Source: Streptomyces sp. NBC_01571 (GTDB taxonomy: Bacteria; Actinomycetota; Actinomycetes; Streptomycetales; Streptomycetaceae). Taken from it: a stretch of 64,000 bases of DNA. The translations under genes were made by a program, and so were the position numbers. Location of the stretch: assembly GCF_026339875.1 (NCBI RefSeq), contig NZ_JAPEPZ010000001.1, positions 1,674,001 through 1,738,000 on the forward strand, in the 5' to 3' direction. Positions 18,239-27,255 of this stretch are shown here, one piece after another. The notes below the pieces were generated by a model, which did not search any database, was not told where the DNA came from, and saw only the letters and a program-made list of their open reading frames with translations. Positions within the stretch are counted from its first letter, which is position 1; each line of letters starts with the position of its first letter.

Positions 18239-18949
18239 ATGGCTGTCCTGGTGATCACGGGGACGGGCACGGAGGTGGGCAAGACGGTCACCACGGCCGC
18301 CGTCGCCGCCGCCGCCGTCGCCGCCGGACGGTCCGTGGCCGTCCTCAAGCCCGCGCAGACGGGGGTGGGTCCGCACGAGCGCGGGGACGCCGACGAGGTG
18401 GCCCGGCTCGCGGGGGACGTGACCACGCGCGAACTCGGCCGCTACCCCGAGCCCTTGGCGCCCGCCACGGCCGCGCGGCGGGCCCGGCTGGCTCCGGTGC
18501 GGCCCCGTGAGGTGGCGGAGGCGGCGGCCAAGCTGGCCACCGACCACGACCTCGTGCTGATCGAGGGGGCGGGCGGTCTGCTCGTCCGCTTCGACGACGA
18601 GGGCGGCACGCTGGCGGACGTGGCGACGCTGTTGGACGCTCCGGTGCTGCTCGTCGTGGCGGCGGGACTCGGCACGCTGAACACGACCGAGCTGACCGCG
18701 CGTGAGATCCGGCGCCGGGGACTGGACCTGGCCGGGCTCGTCATCGGCAGCTGGCCCGACTCCGCGGACCTCGCGTCCCGTTGCAACCTCGCCGACCTGC
18801 CGGTGGTGGCCGAGGCCCCGCTGCTGGGAGCGCTGCCCGCGGGGGCCGGCGCCCGTCCGCCCGCCGAGTTCCGGGCCGGGGCGCCGGGTTGGCTGGCACC
18901 GGGGCTGGACGGCACCTGGGACGCGGACACCTTCGCGGTCTCCTGCTGA
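18239..18949 (+). CDS. bioD: Dethiobiotin synthetase
   Basis: This 236-residue ATP-dependent carboxylase closes the ureido ring. The P-loop GTGTEVGKT is at 8-16, VLKPAQTG follows, and IEGAGGLLVR is the substrate loop. It is the last gene of the bioB-bioA-bioD operon. Length and motifs are normal. Confidence 0.95.
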   Translation: MAVLVITGTGTEVGKTVTTAAVAAAAVAAGRSVAVLKPAQTGVGPHERGDADEVARLAGDVTTRELGRYPEPLAPATAARRARLAPVRPREVAEAAAKLATDHDLVLIEGAGGLLVRFDDEGGTLADVATLLDAPVLLVVAAGLGTLNTTELTAREIRRRGLDLAGLVIGSWPDSADLASRCNLADLPVVAEAPLLGALPAGAGARPPAEFRAGAPGWLAPGLDGTWDADTFAVSC

Positions 18950-19023
18950 GAGGTTTCCGAAGGGTGTGGCGGGCCTCCACGGGGGACAATCACGGTAGGT
19001 CCCGTCCTCCTGGGAGGTCCGTC

Positions 19024-19722
19024 ATGGCGTTCAGGTCGGCCGACTCCGGCAAGGTGCCACGGGATCCGGTGCACCACCCGCTGTTCGCCCGCTACTACGC
19101 CCGCGTCAGCGTGGCCGCCGAGACCCGGATGGGCATGGGCGGCGTACGCGACCGGCTGCTCTCCGGGCTCTCCGGCCGGGTCATCGAGATCGGCGCGGGC
19201 AACGGCCTGAACTTCGCGCACTATCCGGGTGCCGTCTCGGAGGTCGTCGCGATCGAACCGGAGCGGCGGCTGCGGCAGCTGGCCGTTCGGGCGGCGCTGC
19301 GCGCGGAGGTCCCGGTCGACGTGGCACCGGGCGCGGCGGAGGCGCTGCCGGTCAAGAGCGAGGCCTTCGACGCGGCGGTGGTCTCGCTGGTGCTGTGCAG
19401 CGTGCGCGATGTGCCACGGACCCTGGCGGAGCTCCGGCGCGTGCTGCGTCCCGGTGGCACCCTGCGGTTCTTCGAGCACGGCACGGGCGGCGGTCGCGTG
19501 ATGGCGGCCGCCCAGCGCGGCCTGGACCGTACGGTGTGGCCGACGCTCAACGGCGGCTGCCATCTGGCCCGTGACCCGGTCGCCGCGCTGCGCGACGCCG
19601 GGTTCGAACTCGGCCCGTACCAGCGGCTGCTGATGCCCGAGAAGGGGCCGCGGCTGCCCACCTCGTACTGCGTGCTGGGCTCCGCGCGCCGGCCCGGCGT
19701 GCGGGAGGCCGGCGCGCCGTAG
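19024..19722 (+). CDS. Class I SAM-dependent methyltransferase
   Basis: This 232-residue protein has motif I VIEIGAGNGLN at about 52-62, an acidic AIEPE end of strand 2, and LRRVLRPGGTLRFFEHG as the post-motif III block. The pattern resembles the UbiE/PhpC small-molecule group. The substrate is unknown. The ATG 75 bases after bioD follows a GGGAGGT ribosome site, so it may be read through from the biotin operon, but no role in biotin synthesis is implied. Confidence 0.85.
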   Translation: MAFRSADSGKVPRDPVHHPLFARYYARVSVAAETRMGMGGVRDRLLSGLSGRVIEIGAGNGLNFAHYPGAVSEVVAIEPERRLRQLAVRAALRAEVPVDVAPGAAEALPVKSEAFDAAVVSLVLCSVRDVPRTLAELRRVLRPGGTLRFFEHGTGGGRVMAAAQRGLDRTVWPTLNGGCHLARDPVAALRDAGFELGPYQRLLMPEKGPRLPTSYCVLGSARRPGVREAGAP

Positions 19723-19727
19723 AGACC

Positions 19728-19788
19728 GGCGCGTCACGAGGGGTCGGCGCGTCACGAGGGCGGCACGTCACAGGGCCCGGCGCGTCAC
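19728..19788. repeat. Four short direct repeats GGCGCGTCAC
   Basis: Copies at 19728, 19746, 19762 (GGCACGTCAC) and 19779 are spaced 16-18 bases apart between the methyltransferase stop and the end of the convergent toxin gene. The last copy runs over the toxin stop codon. Confidence 0.8.
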
Positions 19789-20192
19789 AGGCTCCACTGG
19801 CGCAGTTCCTGCGCGATGTCGTGCACGGTCGCCTCGCCGCCCTTCACCAGGCGGGCGAGTTCGCGCACCTGCTCGGGGGAGGTGACGACCTTGAGGCCGC
19901 TGGCGACGAGATAGGCGTACGCGACGGCCGAGGCGAACATCGCGTTGGAACGTTCGAGCGCCGGGACGTGCAGCAGGAGCTGGAGCAGTGCGGCGGCGCG
20001 GGCGTGCGGACTGTCGTAGACGGGAATGCCGAATATCTCCGCCTCGTGCCGGCTGACGGCGGCGACGAGGGCTCCCCAGTCGGTGACCTGGGGGTCTCCG
20101 GGCGTCTTCTGTTCGGCGATCATGAGAAGCCAGGCAAGGTCGACTCTGAGACTGCTCAAGGGATCAACGACGACCTTCGCGGGAGCCTTCAC
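19785..20192 (-). CDS. Doc-like toxin component with degenerate FIC motif
   Basis: This 135-residue helical protein resembles Fic/Doc toxins in layout: RAAALLQLLLHVPALERSNAMFASAVAYAYLVASGL corresponds to the helix-loop-helix that in Doc carries H-P-F-x-[DE]-G-N-G-R. Here the loop reads HVPALERSNAM, so the G-N-G/K-R residues that bind nucleotide are missing. Homologues in Streptomyces are, from memory, labelled Fic family toxin components. It overlaps the antitoxin gene upstream by 29 bases. Enzyme activity is doubtful and another mode of action is possible. Confidence 0.7.
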   Translation of the reverse strand: MKAPAKVVVDPLSSLRVDLAWLLMIAEQKTPGDPQVTDWGALVAAVSRHEAEIFGIPVYDSPHARAAALLQLLLHVPALERSNAMFASAVAYAYLVASGLKVVTSPEQVRELARLVKGGEATVHDIAQELRQWSL

Positions 20193-20415
20193 GGGCGCCT
20201 TCGCGGTCCGCGCCGAATTCCTCGGCGAAGACGGACTCGTACTGCTTCATGAAGTCGGAGGCGGCGTCGACGAAGGTGTGGCCCACCTCCCCGGTGTCCT
20301 GTCTGACCAGCTCCTCGATGTAGCGGTTCACGCTCATGCCGCGCGCCAGGGCCCGCTCGCGGGCGGCCCGGGCCGTGCCCTCGTCCACCCGCACGTTCAG
20401 TTGAGTCTTCGCCAT
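20164..20415 (-). CDS. Ribbon-helix-helix antitoxin
   Basis: This 83-residue protein has an N-terminal RHH fold (MAKTQLNVRVDEGTARAARERALARGMSVNRYIEELVR) and an acidic, disordered tail ending in Arg/Glu repeats that would wrap the toxin. It overlaps the downstream toxin gene by 29 bases, the usual coupling of type II toxin-antitoxin pairs. A GCTAGC-rich dyad immediately upstream is a likely autoregulatory operator. Confidence 0.82.
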   Translation of the reverse strand: MAKTQLNVRVDEGTARAARERALARGMSVNRYIEELVRQDTGEVGHTFVDAASDFMKQYESVFAEEFGADREGAREGSREGRR

Positions 20416-20421
20416 ACCTCG

Positions 20422-20445
20422 AAGCTAGCGCCGAAGTGCTAGCAC
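20422..20445. promoter_or_regulatory. Candidate toxin-antitoxin operator
   Basis: Two GCTAGC hexamers within GAAGCTAGCGCC and GAAGTGCTAGCACC lie 7-30 bases upstream of the antitoxin start, spaced 14 bases start to start. RHH repressors bind such short palindromic half-sites in tandem. Confidence 0.45.
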
Positions 20446-20563
20446 CCGCAAGGGCCCAAGGACGTCCGACCCAATAACCCGGAGGGATACCCCCTGTGGG
20501 CGGGATCACATTACGCTCGGCCGGGACACGGATGCCGGGACACCGACCACCCAGGAGGCGGCC

Positions 20564-21556
20564 TTGCCCACATCAGCTGCGGAGCACGCCGTCGGCCACG
20601 GGGAGGCCGACGGGATCGCGGCCCGCGCCCGCGGCCTGACGAAGGCGTACGGCTCGGGCGAGACGACCGTCCTCGCCCTCGACTCGGTCGACGTGGCCAT
20701 CGCGCGCGGCCGCTTCACCGCGGTCATGGGCCCTTCGGGCTCCGGCAAGTCCACGTTGATGCACTGTCTGGCGGGGCTCGACACCGTTTCGGCCGGACAG
20801 GTCTGGCTCGGCGACACCGAGATCACGGGGCTCAGGGACCGCGAGCTGACCCGGTTGCGCCGGGACCGGATCGGGTTCATGTTCCAGTCGTTCAACCTGA
20901 TCCCGACGCTCGACGCGGCCGAGAACATCACGCTGCCGATGGACATCGCGGGCCAGAAGCCGGACCAGAAGTGGCTGGACCAGGTCATCGACACGCTCGG
21001 GCTGCGCGACCGGCTCAAGCACCGTCCCGCACAGCTCTCCGGTGGTCAGCAGCAGCGCGTCGCCTGCGCGCGGGCGCTCGCCTCGCGCCCCGAGCTGATC
21101 TTCGCGGACGAGCCGACCGGCAATCTCGACTCCCGCGCGGGCCTTGAGGTCCTCGGCTTCCTGCGCGAGGCGGTCGACGAGCTCGGCCAGACCGTCGTCA
21201 TGGTCACGCACGACCCCGGCGCGGCCGCCCACTCGGACCTGGTGCTCTTCCTCGGGGACGGGCGGATCGTGGACGAGATGGAACGGCCGACGGCGGAAGC
21301 GGTGCTGGAGCGCATGAAACAATTCGACACGGTCCGGGCGAGCTTCGAGGGCTCCGCACCTCGCGAGGAGGGCTCCCACCCGCGGCAGGGCGAGGCGGGT
21401 GCCGTACCTCCGCAGGCGAGCGCCGACCGCGCCGCGCCCCCCGGGGCGGACTCCGCGGCCGATTCCGGGGCGGACTCCGCGGCCGGCTCCGAGGCCGGCT
21501 CCGGCGGTGTGACGGCCGACGGCGGCGCCGGCCACGTCCCCCACGACAAGGACTGA
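20564..21556 (+). CDS. ABC transporter ATPase (LolD/MacB type)
   Basis: This 330-residue ATPase begins at TTG behind AGGAGG. Walker A is at 56-64 (GPSGSGKST), the Q-loop is FMFQSFNL, the signature LSGGQQQRV and Walker B LIFADEP. FQSFNLIPTLDAAENI is typical of the FtsX-partner subfamily. After residue about 265 there is a low-complexity tail rich in Ala, Gly, Asp and Ser (ADSAADSGADSAAGSEAGSG) that is not part of the ABC fold. The permease starts seven bases downstream. Confidence 0.93.
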   Translation: MPTSAAEHAVGHGEADGIAARARGLTKAYGSGETTVLALDSVDVAIARGRFTAVMGPSGSGKSTLMHCLAGLDTVSAGQVWLGDTEITGLRDRELTRLRRDRIGFMFQSFNLIPTLDAAENITLPMDIAGQKPDQKWLDQVIDTLGLRDRLKHRPAQLSGGQQQRVACARALASRPELIFADEPTGNLDSRAGLEVLGFLREAVDELGQTVVMVTHDPGAAAHSDLVLFLGDGRIVDEMERPTAEAVLERMKQFDTVRASFEGSAPREEGSHPRQGEAGAVPPQASADRAAPPGADSAADSGADSAAGSEAGSGGVTADGGAGHVPHDKD

Positions 21557-21563
21557 GGCGGCC

Positions 21564-24131
21564 GTGCTCAAGGCGACTCTGCGCAGCTTCCTCGCCCACA
21601 AGGGGCGGCTGCTCCTCTCCGCGCTGGCCGTCGTGCTGTCCGTGGCGTTCGTCGCCGGCAGCCTCATCTTCTCGGACACGGTCACCCGTACCTTCGACCG
21701 GCTCTTCGCCTCCACCTCGGCGGATGTGACCGTGTCGCCCAGGAACGATCTCGGCTCACGGATTCCGACCGGCGCCACCCCGACCCTGCCCGCCTCCCTC
21801 GCGGCCCGGCTGGCCGAGGTCGACGGTGTCGCGGCCGCCCACGTCGACGCGGCCGTCGAGAACCTCACCATCGTCGACCGCGGGAACGAGTCGGTCGGGC
21901 CGACCTCGGGCGCACCGACCATCGCCACCAACTGGCAGCCCAGCGAACGCAGTCCGGTGAAATTGACCTCCGGCCACGCCCCGCACGGCGCCGGTGAGGC
22001 ACTGCTCGACGCGGACACCGCCGAGCACAAGCACGTCCGCATCGGCGACACCCTGACGGTGCAGGCGCAGCCCGGCACGTTCAAGGTGCGGATCGTGGGC
22101 ATCGCCACCTTCACCACCACCAACCCCGGTGCCGCGCTGCTGTTCCTCGACACCCCGACCGCGCAGACCAGGCTGCTGGGCAGCACCGCCGCCGCCACGA
22201 GCATCTCGCTGGACGCGGCGCCCGGCGTCGACGACGCCCTGCTCAAGCAGCGCGTCGCGGCCGAACTCGGCACCAGGGCGTACGACTTGAAGACGGCCGA
22301 CGAGCAGGCCAAGGACGCGGCCGCACAGCTCGGCGGCTTCCTGGACGTCATCAAGTACGTGATGCTCGGCTTCGCCGGGATCGCCGTGCTCGTCGGCGTC
22401 TTCCTCATCGTCAACACCTTCTCGATGCTCATCGCCCAACGCACCCGCGAGCTGGGCCTGTTGCGTGCGCTGGGCGCCGACCGGCGGCAGGTAAGACGGT
22501 CCGTGCTGACCGAGGCGCTGCTGCTCGGGCTGGTCGGCTCGACACTCGGTCTGGCCGCGGGCATCGGGCTCGCGCTCGGGCTGATCAAGCTGATGACCGC
22601 GTTCGGGATGAACCTGAAGTCGACGGAGATGGTGATCAGTTGGGGAACCCCCGTCGCGTCGTACGTCGTCGGGGTCGGCGTCACCTTCGTGGCCGCGTAC
22701 CTCCCCGCCCGGCGCGCGGCCGGCGTCTCCCCGATGGCGGCCCTCTCGGATGCCGAGGTCGCGGGCCTGGGACGGCCGTTGCGGGTACGGGCCGTCGCGG
22801 GCTCGGTCGTGGGGCTGGCGGGCGTCGCCGCGCTCGGCGGGTGCGTCGCGGCGTCGAAGACCTCGACGGCCGGCTCGCTGCTGGGACTCGGGGTCGTACT
22901 GACCCTCGTGGCGACGGTGATCGCGGGCCCGCTCCTGGTCCGACCGGTGATCAAGGTCCTGGGCGGGGCCTTCCCGGCCCTGTTCGGGTCGGTCGGCCGG
23001 ATGAGCCAGCGCAACGCGCTGCGCAATCCCCGGCGTACCGGTGCCACTGCCTCCGCCCTGATGGTGGGCCTGGCCCTGGTCGGCGGGATGTCCGTGGCGA
23101 GTGCCTCCATGAGCAAGTCCTTCGACCAGCAGATCGACAAGACACTGGGCGCCGACTTCGTCATCCAGAACAGCAACTTCGTGCCGTTCTCCCCGGAGGT
23201 CACCGACAAGGTACGGGGCACGGAGGGCGTCGCCCTCGTCGTCCGCCAGCGGTTCACCCCGGTCGCGGTGCGGCTGCCGGACGGCAAGCGGATCGAGACG
23301 ACCGCCGCGGGCTACGATCCGCGGCTCGACGACGTCGCCCACCTCGCGTACGCCCAGGGGGACACCGCGGCGGCGCTGGGCGCCGGGCATCTCGCCATGG
23401 ACGCGAAGTTCGCGCGGGAGCACGACGTGCGGGTGGGCAGCACGGTCCCCGTCGAGTTCCCCGCCGGGCGCCACGCCGAGCTGACGGTGGCGGCCCTCAC
23501 CGACCAGGAGTCCGCCGAGGGGTTCGGCATGCAGGGCGGCCTGTACATGGGCTTCGGCACCATCGAGAAGTACGTCCCGGGCGGACAGGACTCCACGCTC
23601 TACGTGAACGCGGCTTCGGGCACGGACGCCGACCAGCTGCGCCCACGGCTGGAGAAGACGCTCGAGCCGTATCCGCAGGTGCAGGTACGCGATCAGGCCG
23701 ACTACAAGAAGCTGGTCCACGACCAGATCGCGGTACTCCTCTATCTCGTGTACGCCCTGCTCGGACTCGCGATCGTCATCGCGGTGCTCGGCGTGGTCAA
23801 CACCCTGGCCCTGTCGGTCGTCGAGCGCACCCGGGAGATCGGACTGCTCCGCGCGATCGGCCTCGGACGCCGCCAGCTGCGCCGGATGATCCGTCTGGAG
23901 TCGGTGGTGATCGCCGTGTTCGGCGCGATCCTCGGACTCGTGCTGGGGCTGGTCTGGGGCGTCTGTGTACAGCAGGTGCTCGCCCTGCAGGGCCTGACGG
24001 CGTTCGCGGTTCCCTGGGCCACCATCGTCGCGGTGGTGGTGGGTTCGGCCGTCGTGGGCATCGTCGCGGCGCTGCTGCCGGCGCTGCGGGCGTCGCGCAT
24101 GAACGTACTGGCGGCGATCGCGCACGAGTGA
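21564..24131 (+). CDS. FtsX-like ABC permease, two-domain
   Basis: This 855-residue membrane protein has the duplicated MacB/FtsX layout: one N-terminal membrane helix, a large extracytoplasmic domain, three helices at about 270-395, a further helix pair, a second extracytoplasmic domain and a final three-helix FtsX block (LYLVYALLGLAIVIAVLGVVNTLALSVVERTREIGLLRAIG). With the upstream ATPase it forms a mechanotransmitting transporter that acts on lipoproteins, wall enzymes or peptides rather than a classic solute importer. GTG start, coupled to the ATPase. Confidence 0.92.
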   Translation: MLKATLRSFLAHKGRLLLSALAVVLSVAFVAGSLIFSDTVTRTFDRLFASTSADVTVSPRNDLGSRIPTGATPTLPASLAARLAEVDGVAAAHVDAAVENLTIVDRGNESVGPTSGAPTIATNWQPSERSPVKLTSGHAPHGAGEALLDADTAEHKHVRIGDTLTVQAQPGTFKVRIVGIATFTTTNPGAALLFLDTPTAQTRLLGSTAAATSISLDAAPGVDDALLKQRVAAELGTRAYDLKTADEQAKDAAAQLGGFLDVIKYVMLGFAGIAVLVGVFLIVNTFSMLIAQRTRELGLLRALGADRRQVRRSVLTEALLLGLVGSTLGLAAGIGLALGLIKLMTAFGMNLKSTEMVISWGTPVASYVVGVGVTFVAAYLPARRAAGVSPMAALSDAEVAGLGRPLRVRAVAGSVVGLAGVAALGGCVAASKTSTAGSLLGLGVVLTLVATVIAGPLLVRPVIKVLGGAFPALFGSVGRMSQRNALRNPRRTGATASALMVGLALVGGMSVASASMSKSFDQQIDKTLGADFVIQNSNFVPFSPEVTDKVRGTEGVALVVRQRFTPVAVRLPDGKRIETTAAGYDPRLDDVAHLAYAQGDTAAALGAGHLAMDAKFAREHDVRVGSTVPVEFPAGRHAELTVAALTDQESAEGFGMQGGLYMGFGTIEKYVPGGQDSTLYVNAASGTDADQLRPRLEKTLEPYPQVQVRDQADYKKLVHDQIAVLLYLVYALLGLAIVIAVLGVVNTLALSVVERTREIGLLRAIGLGRRQLRRMIRLESVVIAVFGAILGLVLGLVWGVCVQQVLALQGLTAFAVPWATIVAVVVGSAVVGIVAALLPALRASRMNVLAAIAHE

Positions 24132-24189
24132 GGTGCGCGGGCCCGCTCCGCGCCGTTGAACCCAAGTCGCCCGTGAGTGAGGAGAGTTC

Positions 24190-25080
24190 GTGTCATCGTC
24201 CGCGCGCCCCTTCCGTTTCGGCGTCAACCTGCTCTCCCCCGCGCCCGCCGACGCGTGGCGCGCGAAGTGCCGCCGGGCCGAGGAACTCGGCTACGACGTG
24301 ATCCTGGTCCCCGACCATCTGGGCACGCCCGCCCCGTTCCCGTCCCTGGTGGCCGCGGCGGAGGCCACCGAGTGCCCCCGCCTGGGCACCTTCGTGCTCA
24401 ACACCGGCTTCTGGAACCCCACGCTGCTGGCGCGCGAGGTGGCCGGCGCGGACGCCCTCACGGGCGGCCGCCTCGAACTCGGGCTCGGCACCGGGTACAT
24501 CCGGGCGGAACACGACACAGCGGGCCTGCCCTGGGGCTCCGCGGGAGAGCGCGTCGCCCATCTCCTGCGCACGGTCGAGGAGATCGACCGGCTCCTCGGT
24601 TCGGACGACCACCAGCCGCGGGCCGTGCAGAAACCGCGCGTTCCCCTGCTGATCGGCGCGAACGGCGACCGGATGCTGCGGCTGGCCGCCGAGCACGCGG
24701 ACATCGTCGCGTTCACCGGAGCGCGCACCACGCCGGGCGGGGCGCTGGAACCGCTGACCGCCGAGGAGCTCGACGAACGCGTCGCCGTGTACCGGGAGCA
24801 CGCCGCGGGACGCGAGGAGCCCGCCGAGTGCAACCTGCTGATCCAGATCGTCGCCGTCACCGACGATCCCGGCGCCGCGATCCGGCCCTGGCTCTCCCGC
24901 CTTCCGGGGCTGACCGAGGACCGGGTCCTGGAACTGCCGATCGTCCTGGTGGGCACGTCGGAGCAGGTCGTGGAGCGGGTGCGGGCGCTGCGGGAGCGGT
25001 ACGGGGTCTCCTACCTGACGGTGCTGGAGCCGGACATGGAGGTGTTCGCGCCTGTCGTGGAGGCGCTGCGCGGAACGTGA
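24190..25080 (+). CDS. LLM-class F420-dependent oxidoreductase
   Basis: This 296-residue TIM-barrel protein shows FRFGVNLLSPAPADAWRAKCRRAEELGYDVILVPDH and GGRLELGLGTGY, the luciferase-like family's start and cofactor-contact strands. Members in actinobacteria use coenzyme F420 or FMN. Substrate unknown. GTG start with GAGGAGAG six bases upstream. Confidence 0.88.
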   Translation: MSSSARPFRFGVNLLSPAPADAWRAKCRRAEELGYDVILVPDHLGTPAPFPSLVAAAEATECPRLGTFVLNTGFWNPTLLAREVAGADALTGGRLELGLGTGYIRAEHDTAGLPWGSAGERVAHLLRTVEEIDRLLGSDDHQPRAVQKPRVPLLIGANGDRMLRLAAEHADIVAFTGARTTPGGALEPLTAEELDERVAVYREHAAGREEPAECNLLIQIVAVTDDPGAAIRPWLSRLPGLTEDRVLELPIVLVGTSEQVVERVRALRERYGVSYLTVLEPDMEVFAPVVEALRGT

Positions 25081-25287
25081 GACCGGCGGTCGGCGCCCGC
25101 CGGGGCGCGTCCGCGGCCATGTCCCGCGGCCTGCCCTCGGGCCGGTCCCGACGGACATGTCCCCGGGCGCGGCCGAGACATGTCCTTGCCCGCGCCCCGA
25201 GGCACGTCCTCGACAGGCCGCCCGGACCCTGCGTCCCAGATCGTGGAATTCCGGGTGGCCCCGCGGGGCGCGTGATGGGATCGGCGC

Positions 25288-25713
25288 ATGACCGACCTGC
25301 TGATCCGGGCCGCGGCGCCCGAGGACCTCGACACCGTGCTGGCCTTCTGGAAGGCCGCCGCCGAGGGCACGAGCATCAGTGACGACCGGGACGGTGTGGA
25401 GCGGCTGATCGCCCGTGACCCCGAGGCGCTGATCCTGGCCGAGCGCGAGGGGGAGCTCGTGGGCACGGTGATCGCGGGCTTCGACGGCTGGCGCTGCCAT
25501 CTGTACCGGCTGGCGGTCCATCCCGGGCGGCGGCGTCTCGGCATCGGCTCGGCGCTGCTCACCGCCGCCGAGGAACGGTTCGTACGGCTCGGGGGGCGGC
25601 GCGGGGACGCGATGGTGCTGCGACGGAACGAGACCGCGCAGCATGCGTGGCGGGCGGCCGGGTACGCGCCCGAGGAGGCATGGCGTCGGTGGGTGAAACC
25701 GCTCACCGGCTAG
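25288..25713 (+). CDS. GNAT-family N-acetyltransferase
   Basis: This 141-residue single-domain enzyme has the acetyl-CoA loop VHPGRRRLGIGSALL and a C-terminal NETAQHAWRAAGYAPEEAWRRWVK block. It is stand-alone; the substrate is unknown. The preceding 207 bp carries four loosely repeated [CG]A[CT]GTCC tracts but no gene. Confidence 0.9.
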   Translation: MTDLLIRAAAPEDLDTVLAFWKAAAEGTSISDDRDGVERLIARDPEALILAEREGELVGTVIAGFDGWRCHLYRLAVHPGRRRLGIGSALLTAAEERFVRLGGRRGDAMVLRRNETAQHAWRAAGYAPEEAWRRWVKPLTG

Positions 25714-25926
25714 CCCCCACCGGAGGGACGCTTTGCTCATCCTTTACCATTGGAGGATCGTCAGATCACCACATCCTCCAACGGCTCAGTCGGTCCGCCG
25801 GCTCAGTCGGTCCAGTGAAAGGTGTGAGCGTCCGCCCATGGGCGAGCCTCCCAGTACCCGGCATCCCGGAGCCCGACATCGCGCGATCCCCCCGCCCCTG
25901 GCCGATCATGGGACGGAGGTGACCCG

Positions 25927-27255
25927 ATGACCGAAGTGCTCCTCCTCCTGGTGGCAGTACTGCTCTCCCTGGCCTGCGGTGCCTTCGTCGCGGCGGAATT
26001 CTCGCTGACCACGGTCGAGCGCAGCGAGCTGCAGCGTGCCGTCGAACGCGGCGAGCGCGGCGCCTCGGGCGCCCTCAAGGCCGTACGGAACCTCACCTTC
26101 CAGCTCTCCGGCGCCCAGCTCGGCATCACCGTCACCAACCTGGTCGTCGGCATGCTCTCCGAGTCGTCGATCGCCAAGCTCATCTCGGGGCCCCTGGAGT
26201 CGGCCGGTATCTCCCCCTCCACGTCGATGTCGGTGGCCCTGGTCATCGGTACGGCGCTGTCGACCCTCTTCCTGATGGTCGTCGGCGAGCTGGTGCCCAA
26301 GAACTGGGCGATCTCCGCGCCGCTCGCCATGGCCAGGCGGGTGGCGACGCCGCAGCGCTGGTTCAGCGCCGCGTTCCGCCCGTTCATCACGCATCTCAAC
26401 AACACCGCGAACCGTGTCGTACGCCGTTTCGGCCTCGAGCCCGCCGAGGAGCTGGCCTCCGCGCGCGGGCCCCAGGAGCTGGCGGCCCTCGCCCGGCACT
26501 CCGCCAAGCAGGGCGCCCTGGAGGCGGACACCGCGGAGCTCTTCGTGCGCACGCTGAACCTCGCCGACCTGTCCGCGGAGAACGTGATGACCCCGCGCGT
26601 CCAGGTCATCGCGCTGGACATCCAGGCGACCTGCGAGGACGTGGCGAACGCGACGCGGGCGACCGGCCTGTCCCGCTTCCCGGTCCACCGCGGCAGCCTC
26701 GACGCCGTCGTGGGCGTCGCGCACATCAAGGACGTACTGGCGCTGCCCGCCGAGCGCAGGGCCCGCACCGCCGTCTCCCAGATCATGCGCGAGCCCCTGT
26801 TCGTACCGGAGTCGCTGACCGTCGACCGGCTGCTCGACCGGCTCTCCGGCAAGCGCACCATGGCTGTGGTCATCGACGAGTACGGCGGCACGGCCGGGGT
26901 CGCCACCCTGGAGGACATCGTCGAGGAGGTCGTCGGCGAGGTCCGCGACGAGCACGACCCCCACGAGACCCCCGACCTGGCCCCGGCCGACACCGACAGC
27001 GAGGGGCGCAGCCTCTACTCGGCAGACGGGGCCGCCCGCACGGACCAGCTGGCCCGCCTCGGGCTGCGGGTCCCGGACGGCCCGTACGAGACGCTCGCCG
27101 GCTTCCTCGCGACCGAACTGGGCCGCATTCCGGCCGTCGGGGACAGCGTGGAGGTCGACGGGTGGTGGCTCCAGGTGGTGGACGCCTCGGGGCGGCGGGC
27201 CGCACGGGTGCTGCTGCACGCACCGCTCGACCGGCACGAGGAAGGGACGCGATGA
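25927..27255 (+). CDS. CNNM/CorC-type membrane transporter (HlyC/CorC family)
   Basis: This 442-residue protein has an N-terminal CNNM (DUF21) domain of three to four membrane helices (GAFVAAEFSLTTVERSEL, then FLMVVGELVPKNWAI), a CBS pair at about 205-330 with DEYGGTAGVATLEDIVEEVVGE, and a C-terminal CorC_HlyC domain. CNNM proteins export magnesium or cobalt. The next gene is a shorter paralogue overlapping by four bases, as often found in tandem in Streptomyces. Confidence 0.92.
   Translation: MTEVLLLLVAVLLSLACGAFVAAEFSLTTVERSELQRAVERGERGASGALKAVRNLTFQLSGAQLGITVTNLVVGMLSESSIAKLISGPLESAGISPSTSMSVALVIGTALSTLFLMVVGELVPKNWAISAPLAMARRVATPQRWFSAAFRPFITHLNNTANRVVRRFGLEPAEELASARGPQELAALARHSAKQGALEADTAELFVRTLNLADLSAENVMTPRVQVIALDIQATCEDVANATRATGLSRFPVHRGSLDAVVGVAHIKDVLALPAERRARTAVSQIMREPLFVPESLTVDRLLDRLSGKRTMAVVIDEYGGTAGVATLEDIVEEVVGEVRDEHDPHETPDLAPADTDSEGRSLYSADGAARTDQLARLGLRVPDGPYETLAGFLATELGRIPAVGDSVEVDGWWLQVVDASGRRAARVLLHAPLDRHEEGTR

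Noticed and set aside
20436..20445. GTGCTAGCAC palindrome shared with 36065-36074 as an element-wide regulatory site
   Set aside because: The first copy is part of the chromosomal toxin-antitoxin operator; a 10-bp palindrome shared once is likely chance.
20573..23287. Open minus-strand frame of about 900 codons across the ABC/FtsX genes
   Set aside because: Composition is Ser/Thr/Pro-rich without domains, and both plus-strand genes have strong motifs and ribosome sites.
25081..25287. Repeated ATGTCC tracts as a regulatory array
   Set aside because: Copies are irregular in spacing and only six bases long; not distinguishable from background.
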